From the NCBI GenBank assembly GCA_037176725.1, contig JAZBRS010000076.1, positions 115,835,001 through 115,899,000 of the forward strand: a stretch of 64,000 nt of DNA, read 5' to 3'. Positions 47,401 to 55,091 of the stretch are shown piece after piece. Origin of the DNA: Posidonia oceanica (Eukaryota; Streptophyta; Magnoliopsida; Alismatales; Posidoniaceae). Made by a program: the position numbers and the translations under genes. Numbering within the stretch: the stretch's first letter is position 1; each line of letters starts with the position of its first letter. The notes under the pieces are model-generated. The model saw only the letters and a list, made by a program, of their open reading frames with translations. It was not told the origin of the DNA and made no database searches.

Positions 47401-48779
47401 CGACCGACGATCAAGACACGGTACCGACAGAGGATTGGGTGTGTGTTGAGGACTACTACTCGGATGAGGAGCAGTCTGGCACAACAGAGGCAGTCCCAAC
47501 CAGCACAGCAGAAACAATGATCAGAGCAGAGGCCACACAGTCAATCTATTCAGCTCTTCCTCTGGCAGAAACAGCAGGCAGCTCAGCGGGCCCTGTGGCA
47601 GATGCAAGTTCCCAATCTTTTGCAGCCACATCAGCTTCCCAAGTACAGACAGCAGCAGTGCAGGAGTCAGAGACACTCCTTCTGGCAGAATCAAGCATGC
47701 TACCAGCGGTCACAGTTACATCAGTGCCACTGTCCCAATCTCTGGAGGGGCAGTCAGTCAGTACAGTCAGCAGCGCGGCTCAGCCCGCTTCAGCAGCCAC
47801 ATCTCTAGGAATGCAGCAGGCGCAGTCCGCTTCGCATCCTCCTGACAACCAGCAGCAGCTCTCATGGCAAGACCCCATGGCGTCAGAGGCTGCACTCTCT
47901 CAGTTACGGCCCGATACAAAAGGCCAACTGAGCACTACACTCTCCGGGCCCTTGAGCCCTCTGAAGAGCACCCTTGCTTACTCTCCAACAGTGACCCTGG
48001 CAGCATATCCATCTATGGCACCACTGACTTGTCTATTTGGGCCTTCTACATCAGAACTGCCATCAGCGGACGCGCCCGTGAACCAGATCATGCAGATTCC
48101 AAGGGCAGCAATCCGTCTTGCAGCCGGGCTAGTGCCGCAGGCCCTCGGCGCCTACTACGTCGACTCCCCCTTGGACGAGGAAGAAGGAGTGGCGATAGAA
48201 GCCCAGGTCGATTCTTGGATGTCTGACTTAGAGCTACTCTATCAAGAACAGATCAAGTCGATAGCAGAAGACCTGGCAGAGCATCAAGCCGCAGAAAGGA
48301 AAGGGAAAGCCGTGGTTACGGACCCTCCTCTGCAAGAAGACCATGCCTCTATCATGGTCCTGGAAGAAGACTCAGCAACGCCGGACTCCCCTAGACCAGA
48401 TGAGCTCATTACTCTCCGATCGGAAGGCGGGTCTAGGTGGTTTGTGCAACCCATGCCTCACTTGAGCAGCATAGCAAGCGGCAACGCCCAAATCAGCCGC
48501 CAGTCCGGCATACCCTCCACAAGCACATTAGAAGACTCGGAGGAGGAAGCATTAGCAGTGCAAGCAGCAGCAGTAACAGAGCAGAAAGCAGAATCAGTAA
48601 CAGAGCTGTCAGCAGCCTCAGCAGCAGAACAGTCAGCAGCATCAACAGTAGAATCATCAAGGCCCCTCCACAACAGCTGCACAACATGTCCTCGTCATGG
48701 CCTTTCTCCACCTGGGGGATCGATGTCATTGGCGCCATCCACCCTGCTGCTTCAAATGGTCATCGTTACATTCTGGTAG
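44487..48779 (+). CDS. gag-pr: Gag capsid/nucleocapsid, aspartic protease and long linker
   Basis: The frame continues from the UAG for 1,430 codons. It has PPKFKIPDFEKYNG and a Retrotrans_gag-like stretch (LKWFTSLNM, TWNDLSQAFLEQYSFNLD), a CX2HX4HX4C zinc knuckle (Cys at 45492-45494), an acid protease with catalytic motif DNGSGLN (Asp at 46689-46691) and LLGRPWLH, then a G-patch-like segment near 47200-47310 (GTPLGRHGQGI, EGLGYKP). From about 47400 to 48655 it is a low-complexity acidic Ser/Ala/Gln/Thr region of about 420 residues where reverse transcriptase would be expected. The last 40 or so residues read integrase DNA out of frame. There is no ATG near the beginning, so expression needs read-through of the UAG or an internal start. 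Confidence 0.75.
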   Translation, partial: GTEHQTYQFRDLCCFPEAVLPPKFKIPDFEKYNGRGCPVAHLKAYYGDLAQLQADERLLIRLFQKSLTGPTLKWFTSLNMSAIKTWNDLSQAFLEQYSFNLDLVPKRADLIAIKQNSGEPFGEYVCRWRALASQVRDRPSDEESIEIVIKGAQPSLRALLSIQPVTTFAALIRAGARVESSLRSGNFPALSAFAKQAVISSNSANSSAPNNNSGSSNNRPKRKDSPKPAVAFVDSPAVPVRLPSRPAPAQMVYAPAPRNPHTPHITTTDRPVYPAAPVQQGSHPRQRRPPIERRSFTPLVEPLTAILPKVASLLKFPEVRPPPSPLPHWFRSDLFCNFHRSVGHSTDNCFSLRNAIQDLIESGTIVIDTHEASTQAHTHASAHLAVPPHSGIVRQPLPEHTYPGGAGTSGIHSVFPSGPATSVVDPSDLISDISEPFPVSLYLAAVAGSESGIHLIRPRARPERPLAPPTVLPQAQSPVHLLARAQPSSPIHLLGRPQLHLLGRPQPAPAFPPQQPYPLDRPQYPIGPPVTPPVLAACAPVVIDLTLDTHRIPYSYATEMCAEVTRSGRVYRPPTPAIRPTHPRPVMPPPSSQPIVDPTPDQLVTSQIPSQPVVTQLPATTPSEPARITPLVARRSQLKVDLTSQLKKVKVDISIWDLIHTSAEHREAFLRVFQAARVSQSIEPSALESMVGLIAEPQVISFTSDELPPAGINHNQPLFVTVQFKNFRIPLTLVDNGSGLNVCPLRTATKLGFKAEDITPAVKGMTVFDNTHHDALGVLIIPLAIGPVVFDVEFYVVDLQPNFNLLLGRPWLHKHQVLPSTLHRMIKYRRGDDVIVVMAENFEKERIEAVSPVSSQSIPFDPETSEALYRVNRCEPVNFIPDLERVNSLTVHSNPFRMVENVCHRRGYIKGTPLGRHGQGIAEPIVAVERRKSEGLGYKPKTNEDHCSQLNNPESAIPRDLTNFTSARTLGSTDDQDTVPTEDWVCVEDYYSDEEQSGTTEAVPTSTAETMIRAEATQSIYSALPLAETAGSSAGPVADASSQSFAATSASQVQTAAVQESETLLLAESSMLPAVTVTSVPLSQSLEGQSVSTVSSAAQPASAATSLGMQQAQSASHPPDNQQQLSWQDPMASEAALSQLRPDTKGQLSTTLSGPLSPLKSTLAYSPTVTLAAYPSMAPLTCLFGPSTSELPSADAPVNQIMQIPRAAIRLAAGLVPQALGAYYVDSPLDEEEGVAIEAQVDSWMSDLELLYQEQIKSIAEDLAEHQAAERKGKAVVTDPPLQEDHASIMVLEEDSATPDSPRPDELITLRSEGGSRWFVQPMPHLSSIASGNAQISRQSGIPSTSTLEDSEEEALAVQAAAVTEQKAESVTELSAASAAEQSAASTVESSRPLHNSCTTCPRHGLSPPGGSMSLAPSTLLLQMVIVTFW

Positions 48780-49558
48780 CGATCGATTACTTTACCAAGT
48801 GGGTGGAAGCAGCCTCTTACAGAACAGTCACCGCTGTGGCAACAGAAAAATTTATCAGAAACAATATCGTTGCCCGATATGGGGTCCCGCACTCAGTCGT
48901 CTCTGATAATGGCACAAACTTCATTGCCAAAAGGATCAAGGAATTCTTGCAAAGTCTCAAAATCAAGCATCATCGATCCTCGCCCTATCGGCCACAGATG
49001 AACGGAGCTGTGGAGTCTGCGAACAAGAACATTGTCAAGATTCTGAAGAAAATGGCAGAAACCCACAAGGATTGGCACGACAAGCTCCCGTACGCACTCT
49101 GGGCGTACAGGACATCAATCCGGACCTCTACAGGAGCCACCCCGTACTCTCTGGTGTACGGAATGGAAGCGGTGTTACCTGTTGAAGTAGAGATCCCCTC
49201 TCTGCAGATCCTGCGGGAAGCTGGGTTGGAAGAGGCAGAATGGGTCGAAGACCGCTGCATCCAACTGAACTTAATTGATGAGCGCAGACTGCAAGCTATG
49301 CACAACGCTCACTGCTATCAGAAGCGGATGGCCAGGGCATTCTTGAAAAAGGTCCAGCCCAGAAGCTTTCAGCCAGGGGACCTTGTCTTGCGCGCCATTC
49401 ATTTGCCTGATGGTCGAGGGAAATTCCGACCCAATTGGCGTGGCCCCTTTGTGGTCAAGCAGATCTTTTCGGGAGGCGCTGTAACTCTTGAGGATATGGA
49501 CCAGGTCGAGCAGTCTGAGCCCGTCAAGCTCTGCTATCTGAAGAAGTACTATCAGTAG
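48656..49558 (+). CDS. int: Integrase core and C-terminal domain, N-terminus missing
   Basis: The catalytic core has Asp in WGIDVIG (48722-48724), Asp in SDNGTNF (48905-48907) and Glu in GAVESANK (49013-49015), spaced D-x60-D-x35-E as expected. The C-terminal region has the RSFQPGDLVLR and FRPNWRGPFVV motifs (GPY/F type). It stops at 49556-49558. The HHCC zinc domain is absent. The frame is open back to 48437, but before about 48656 it only reads the linker in another frame, so homologous integrase starts at IKAPPQQLH. Relative to gag-protease it lies in the -1 frame. The enzyme may be non-functional or supplied in trans. Confidence 0.8.
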   Translation: MKAPPQQLHNMSSSWPFSTWGIDVIGAIHPAASNGHRYILVAIDYFTKWVEAASYRTVTAVATEKFIRNNIVARYGVPHSVVSDNGTNFIAKRIKEFLQSLKIKHHRSSPYRPQMNGAVESANKNIVKILKKMAETHKDWHDKLPYALWAYRTSIRTSTGATPYSLVYGMEAVLPVEVEIPSLQILREAGLEEAEWVEDRCIQLNLIDERRLQAMHNAHCYQKRMARAFLKKVQPRSFQPGDLVLRAIHLPDGRGKFRPNWRGPFVVKQIFSGGAVTLEDMDQVEQSEPVKLCYLKKYYQ

Positions 49559-51052
49559 CCGAAAGCGGCCCCGTTGCAGATGCCCTTCTCCCACCTGCAC
49601 TTGCATTCTCGCCTTCTTGCTTCATCTTTATTTCAAATCATCATCATCATCCTTTCAACTCTTGCATCCCTTCCTTTCGAATCATCATCGTCATCCTCTC
49701 AAGCATTGTACCTTAGGCCCGATGATGAAAACCAGAAGTGCTTGCCTGCTCTGGAAAGAGTCGTCCTACCTCACCTGGCACTACTCAGATGTCTTAGCTA
49801 GTGAGGGAGCCACCACCAACGAGGACAGGCGAACCGCCTAATCTCGCAAGGACATACACCCCTGAGGGAGAAAAAATGTTAGGATGTGAGTCTGGAAAAA
49901 GCGAGAGTAAACACCTAGGTTTGGGCACATCCAAGGAACAGAAGACGAAGACAGAAGCCAGCCCTAGAGATAGGGGTGTGCAGTCTAACCCTGCTCCTTC
50001 TACCCATCACACAATAGACCCAAAACCTAAATCCATTACATTTCAAACACCCTCCTTTTGCCACCAAAATGGGGATAGCAAAAGCCTGGAAAAAAGAGAG
50101 AAAAGCAAAACAACAAGCAAAAAAAAAAAGAGAAAAGAGATAGAACAAAAACCAAAAAAAAAAAAGGAAAAAAAAGCAAGCAAAGCAAAAAACAAGAAAA
50201 AAGGCAAAATGTAGCCCGAAAAACACAGGCACCATTATCCCCCATACCTCACTAGAGATCCCCAGCATGTCAAGCCTAAAAGGGTCTACCACATCCTCCT
50301 AAGAGCAGACACTCACCTTCTCCTAGTTAGGGGCAAAGAAAGACTGCACACCTATGAGGGAGAAATCAATCAAAAAAAGAGAGCTGAAAGAATAGGTGTA
50401 GGTCCTGAGAGTTTGGCCAATAGCCTGTCCTCACCACACCACCACCTGTATAATGCCAACAACCCGTTCCGGAGAGCCACCAGCAAGCCAAGAGTCTAGG
50501 TAGGGCCCAGTGAGTTAGGGACCACTCCCTTCCTTTGCAGCAGGCACCAAAGCACTCCATATGCTGAGGGCATCCAAGCATACTCATTCTATCCAGGCAT
50601 ACTCACCTATCCAAGCATACTCATTTATCCAAGCATGCTCATTCATCTAAGCATACTACTCATCTTCATAAGCATATCACCTGCATCATGCATACATGCA
50701 TCTTCTTCTATCATCCCTTTTCATATCAATTTCTCCCGCTCTGCAACATGCTTCGGCCCTGAGACAGTACTCCTCCCCAGCGGAGCGCATTGACGACACT
50801 CAAGCTGCGCCGGTCCAGATCTCTTGCCGGCCCTCGCCCCCGCATTCGCCGGACTGCTGCCAATTCCCTTTGTTTATTTATGCTTAACTGCCATGTTCTG
50901 TTATCAACTGCTGAATACATATGGAACTACTTTATCAGCTTCAGTTTCTGCTTATTGTCAAAGAATATACGCCTGCGAGATCTGACTGTTTATTGATAGC
51001 AGGTACTTTCAAGCTTCTGCAGCTATCTGCCTGTCCCTTTGCAATCAGCGTA
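49559..51052 (+). other. Post-integrase spacer of element A
   Basis: Contains CATCATC simple repeats (49640-49700), a segment shared with element 3 (GATGTCTTAGCTAGTGAGGG, 49788-49807), an A-rich tract (50060-50215) and a short repeat of ATCCAAGCATACTCATT (50570-50670). The segment 50470-50570 (GAGAGCCACCAGCAAGCC, CACTCCATATGCTGAGGG) is the point at which elements 1 and 2 are fused to their LTR. An acceptor-like TTGATAGCAG (50993-51002) precedes the next ORF. Confidence 0.6.
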
Positions 51053-52231
51053 ATGGGCTTTCCTACTCTGCTAACTCCTGCACATTGCTCGGAAGCCCTG
51101 CGAGAATGGATCAGCAGGCTCACTCTACAAGACTGTGAACAGCTGCGCTTGTGGGGCATACCAACCAAGCTGCTGAAGGCCGCTGATGTGGAGGTCAGCC
51201 GCCACCTTCTGTGTGCCGCCGCAAGATTCTGGAAGCCGACGCATCATGTCTTCCGTTTCAACAAGACTGAGCTGACACCTACACTGGAAGAGGTGCGTCG
51301 GATCTGCGGCTTTTCCAAGATCCTGGGGCCGCCTGCTTTCATGAGGCGAGATGGATATCTCAAGGTCTTGAGCCAGCTAACTGGGCTCCCCACTCGAACC
51401 TATCAACAGAAACTAATCTGCACCAGCGGGCCTGAACCTATGCTTCGCCTTGCGCACTTCGATGATATCTTGAACAAGCGCGCAGAACTCGGAGATGAGC
51501 TGTGGCTCCAAGGATTTGTTATCCGCTTCCTGGGCGAACTGATCTTTACCCATGGCCGATTGACAGTGGCCATCGAGGTTGCAGAGATTGCATTAGCAGT
51601 GGTGACCCAGCACATAGACCTGGCACCAGTTGTCCTAGCAGAGACCTATCGCGGGCTGGACCGCATCTCTCATCGCTGCCGCCACTTCCACGGTTACGGA
51701 GCACTCATACAAGTCTGGCTAACCGCACACTTAGAAATGGACCTTCTGCGCCCTCAAGTGCATGCTTTCGAAGCTTACTGCAGCAGCGCCCGTGCCAAGA
51801 CAGACAAGAGCATCAAAGAAGAATACGAGAGGCTGTCAGCACTGACTGACGACGCTATAACCTGGCGTATTGTCCCCTCTGTAGCAGAGCCATTCACTGT
51901 CTTCTTCAGCGCGCGTGACATGCGGCTGATCATTCTTCCAGGTTTCACAGCAGGCATAGAGTACCATCCAATCAGGGTCATGCGCCAGTTCGGCTTCCAG
52001 CAGGGCGCCTTCATTGACAGTACAGCGCCCCAGCTTCTACAGATGTACCCTCTCAGCACAACTGCCCCAACCAAGAAGCTTGCTAGTCTGATGCAGCATG
52101 GGGTCCAATCTACAGACATTGCAGCTGTGAGAGGTGTAGGATGCACCCCAGAATATGAAGCTGAAGTCCGAGAACTCTGGCCTATCACTGAAATTCCGCT
52201 AAGCGGCCCTTTGTTTCCTGACTCCCGGTAG
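51053..52231 (+). CDS. DUF7745/plant-mobile-domain-like protein of element A
   Basis: Open for 392 residues from MGFPTLLTP; the frame also extends upstream to 50921 but the other copies start here. Motifs: RFWKPTHHVFRFNK, ELTPTLEEVRRICGF (about residues 62-90), LGDELWLQGF, HRCRHFHGYGAL, YHPIRVMRQFGF. I assign it to DUF7745, a plant family related to the plant mobile domain and common in Tat/Ogre elements; the reaction or partner is unknown. The TAG at 52229-52231 comes eight codons before the stop used by the other copies (52253-52255), which removes the basic KKAR tail. Except for that stop, this is the only unbroken copy of four. Confidence 0.8.
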   Translation: MGFPTLLTPAHCSEALREWISRLTLQDCEQLRLWGIPTKLLKAADVEVSRHLLCAAARFWKPTHHVFRFNKTELTPTLEEVRRICGFSKILGPPAFMRRDGYLKVLSQLTGLPTRTYQQKLICTSGPEPMLRLAHFDDILNKRAELGDELWLQGFVIRFLGELIFTHGRLTVAIEVAEIALAVVTQHIDLAPVVLAETYRGLDRISHRCRHFHGYGALIQVWLTAHLEMDLLRPQVHAFEAYCSSARAKTDKSIKEEYERLSALTDDAITWRIVPSVAEPFTVFFSARDMRLIILPGFTAGIEYHPIRVMRQFGFQQGAFIDSTAPQLLQMYPLSTTAPTKKLASLMQHGVQSTDIAAVRGVGCTPEYEAEVRELWPITEIPLSGPLFPDSR

Positions 52232-52567
52232 TCGAAGAAGGCCCGAGTTGACTAGGCCCTTGTGCAACCATCAGATGGTCTTCTTTCAGATTATGCTGTA
52301 CATTTCTGGCTTGCCACAGGCATTGTACTCACCAAGTTTTATCAATGAAAAAACTGTTTCTGCTTTCTGCTTGCACATCAAGATTCTTTGCTGTATTGCA
52401 TATCATTATCATCACCATCTTGGGCCCTCTAACCAGACTTGCAGACATCACAACGCAGCAAAGTCCTCCGCACCCAATCTGGAGTCTGGAGCATCTGCGG
52501 ACCCGCGTCGTCGAGCTATGCCATCTGGCGTCCTTAGCTGGTCGCCCCCAGCTGGATCATCATCCTC

Positions 52568-52812
52568 CTCAGCTGATCATCCCCAGCTGAGTCCCCTACG
52601 GGCTGGCACCCCAAACTGCTCGGCGAAAGGTCCGTCAACCTGTCATCCTCCTCAGCTGATCATCCCCAGCTGAGTCCCCTGCGGGCTGGCACCCCAAACT
52701 GCTTGGCGAAAGGTCCGTCAACCTGTCATCCTCCTCAGCTCATCATCCCCAGCTGAGTCCCCAGCGGGCTGGTACCCCAAACTACTCGTCTGACAAGCAC
52801 GACAATCTTGTC
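52568..52812 (+). repeat. 83-bp tandem repeat with hairpin modules
   Basis: Nearly three copies starting at 52568, 52651 and 52734, each with CTCAGCTGATCATCCCCAGC and a GGGCTGGCACCCCAAACTGC module. The last copy has changed to GGTACCCC...TACTCG and ends with the GACAAG/CTTGTC hairpin (52792-52812). Confidence 0.85.
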
Positions 52813-52953
52813 ATCACCCTCTGCTTTCGATGCCAAGGACGCGTTGGCCAGCCCCTGGTGTCATCCCGACACCAGGGGCATCTTTTGATCGCCCCTCGGT
52901 ATCATTCTTCCCCTCTTTCTCCTATGATATTCCTGGTGTCATAGGATGATTTC

Positions 52954-53400
52954 TTCTCATCATTACCTCATCCCCTCTTTATCTCATCATTACCTCATCC
53001 CCTCTTTGCCGGCCGATAAGTCCGATATCTTATCAATCAATCATTCTCATCATTACCTCATCCCCTCTTTATCTCATCATTACCTCATCCCCTCTTTGCC
53101 GGCCGATAAGTCCGATATCTTATCAATCAATCATTCTCATCATTACCTCATCCCCTCTTTATCTCATCATTACCTCATCCCCTCTTTGCCGGCCGATAAG
53201 TCCGATATCTTATCAATCAATCATTCTCATCATTACCTCATCCCCTCTTTATCTCATCATTACCTCATCCCCTCTTTGCCGGCCGATAAGTCCGATATCT
53301 TATCAATCAATCATTCTCATCATTACCTCATCCCCTCTTTATCTCATCATTACCTCATCCCCCTCTTTATCTCATCATTACCTCATCCCCTCTTTAGCAA
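52954..53400 (+). repeat. 90-bp tandem repeat, four full copies plus a part
   Basis: Starts at 52954, 53044, 53134, 53224 and 53314; the full copies are essentially identical. The unit contains two CTCATCATTACCTCATCCCC words and a GATAAGTCCGATATCTTATC hairpin. A 165-aa open frame here is a repeat artefact. Confidence 0.95.
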
Positions 53401-53626
53401 TAATTCTCATCATTACCTCATCCCCCTCTTTATCTCATCATGATCTCACCCCCTCTTTAGCAATAGCTCTCATCATGATCTCATCCCCTCTTTATCTCAT
53501 CATGATCTCATCCCCTCTTTAGCAGTAATTCTCATCATGATCTCATCCCCTCTTTAGCAGTAATTCTCATCATGATCTCCCCCCCCTCTTTAGCAGTAGT
53601 TCTCATCATGATCTCGTCCCCTCTTA
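53400..53626 (+). repeat. CTCATCATGATCTC repeat
   Basis: About seven imperfect copies of CTCATCATGATCTCATCCCC with TCTTTAGCAGTAATT, derived from the preceding 90-bp unit. Confidence 0.8.
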
Positions 53627-53770
53627 TCAACAATTAAGCACTCTCAGGCTGATATCCTAAACTATCAACAATCAAGCACTCTCAGGCTGATATCCTAAAC
53701 TATCAACAATCAAGCACTCTCAGGCTGATATCCTAAACTATCTGCTCTCAGGCTGATAACCTAAACTATC
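53627..53770 (+). repeat. 38-bp tandem repeat
   Basis: Three copies of ATCAACAATCAAGCACTCTC followed by AGGCTGATATCCTAAACT, then shortened copies with CTGATAACC. Confidence 0.9.
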
Positions 53771-53789
53771 ATCTGGGCCGATCCATGGT

Positions 53790-54525
53790 TGGCCCACAGT
53801 TGTGTTATACGGTTGACATCCAGTAATTGTCCCTTGCAATTGCGGTTTCCAGTTGATAGGTCTGTAAACTATCCACCAGTTGATAGGACTGTAAACTATC
53901 GCTAGGCTGATATCCTAAACTATCACCAGCAATTGCATTATACGGCTGATATCCAGTAACTATCCCTCATCATTGCGCGTTTCCAGTTGATAGGTCTGTA
54001 AACTATCCGCCAGTTGATAGGTCTGTAAACTATCCGCCAGTTGATAGGTCTGTAAACTATCTGCCAGTTGATAGGACTGTAAACTATCACGCGCAATCAT
54101 GTTATACGGCTGACATCCAGTAACTGTCCCTCGCAATGCCGTTTCCAGTTGATAGGACTGTAAACTATCCTCCAGTTGATAGGTCTGTAAACTATCCGCC
54201 GGTTGACAGGACCGTAAACTGTCGCTCCAGTTGATAGACTGTAAACTATCCGGCATTTGTGTTATACGGCTGATATCCAGTAACTATCACTCATGGTTTG
54301 TGGCTTCCAGTTGATAGGTCTGTAAACTATCCGCCAGTTGATAGGTCTGTAAACTATCCGCCAGTTGATAGGACTGTAAACTATCCCACACAACCATGTT
54401 ATACGGCTGATATCCAGTAACTATCACTCACAACTGCTTCCGGTTGACAGGACCGTAAACTGTCATTCCAGGCTGATAACCTAAACTATCACTCCCGGTT
54501 GATAGGACCGTAAACTATCCGGACG
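53790..54525 (+). repeat. Bank of 25-30 bp hairpins with covarying stems (element A)
   Basis: More than twenty copies of TTGATAGGTCTGTAAACTATC and related units, interleaved with CTGATATCCAGTAACTATC. Alternative arms occur with intact pairing: GATAG/CTATC at 54501-54519 against GACAG/CTGTC at 54205-54223 and 54446-54464 around the same GACCGTAAA loop; GATA/TATC at 53948-53964 against GACA/TGTC at 54112-54128 around the same TCCAGTAAC loop. Confidence 0.85.
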
Positions 54526-54943
54526 ATAAGCCCGTCACCTTATCACCTTTTTCGGCGTGGCCTTGTCCCAGGAAGGCAAAGTCACGCAAACCCCTTTTTT
54601 GCGGTAGGAGAGTTGGCCTCTCTCCCCTCGCACCCTTTTTTCTTTTCTGCTAGCTTGCTCCCCGGGCGGGGACAGGCTGCACCCTGTTTTTCCCTCGCTT
54701 TGTCGCGCAAGTCTGGCCTCCCTGCCAGATCCTCGCGCCACATCGCGCCTTTTTATCATTCCTCTTGCATCATCTTAGCACTTCCTCAGCTAGCACTGCA
54801 TATTACTTTAGCATCATCACCATCACTTTCACAGCATCAGCATCTATTCTAGCTGCACTACCTTTTATGCTAACTTCTTGCATTGCATTGGCATCAGCAT
54901 GCATCGCACTGCACAGCATCCATCTGCACCTAGCATCTTGCAT

Positions 54944-55091
54944 TGCGGCAACAGGCTACGATCTTCGGTGCATCCGCCGAATAAGTAGCTCACGCCCATA
55001 GCAACCCGCTGCTCCCGCCGGTCAGATGGGGTGTCTTGTCAACCCTGAGCAGCGGCCTCGCTCTGCTTGACCTTGCTCAGGGAGGGGCATC
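54944..55091 (+). promoter_or_regulatory. Pre-polypurine block and polypurine tract of element A
   Basis: GAATAAGTAGCTCACGCC, GGGGTGTCTTGTCAACCCTG and CAGGGAGGGGCATC (55078-55091) immediately before the 3' LTR. 54540-54940 upstream holds a remnant of the minisatellite words and GCATCAGCATC simple repeats. Confidence 0.85.

Noticed and set aside
48120..48180. Possible reverse transcriptase YVDD-type box in the linker (AYYVDSPLDEEE)
   Set aside because: No second Asp in the right place and no neighbouring reverse transcriptase motifs; it is part of the low-complexity acidic linker.
44610..48779. A separate 1,389-aa gene starting at 44610
   Set aside because: The first codon is TTG, and the frame is continuous with gag upstream, interrupted only by the UAG at 44484.
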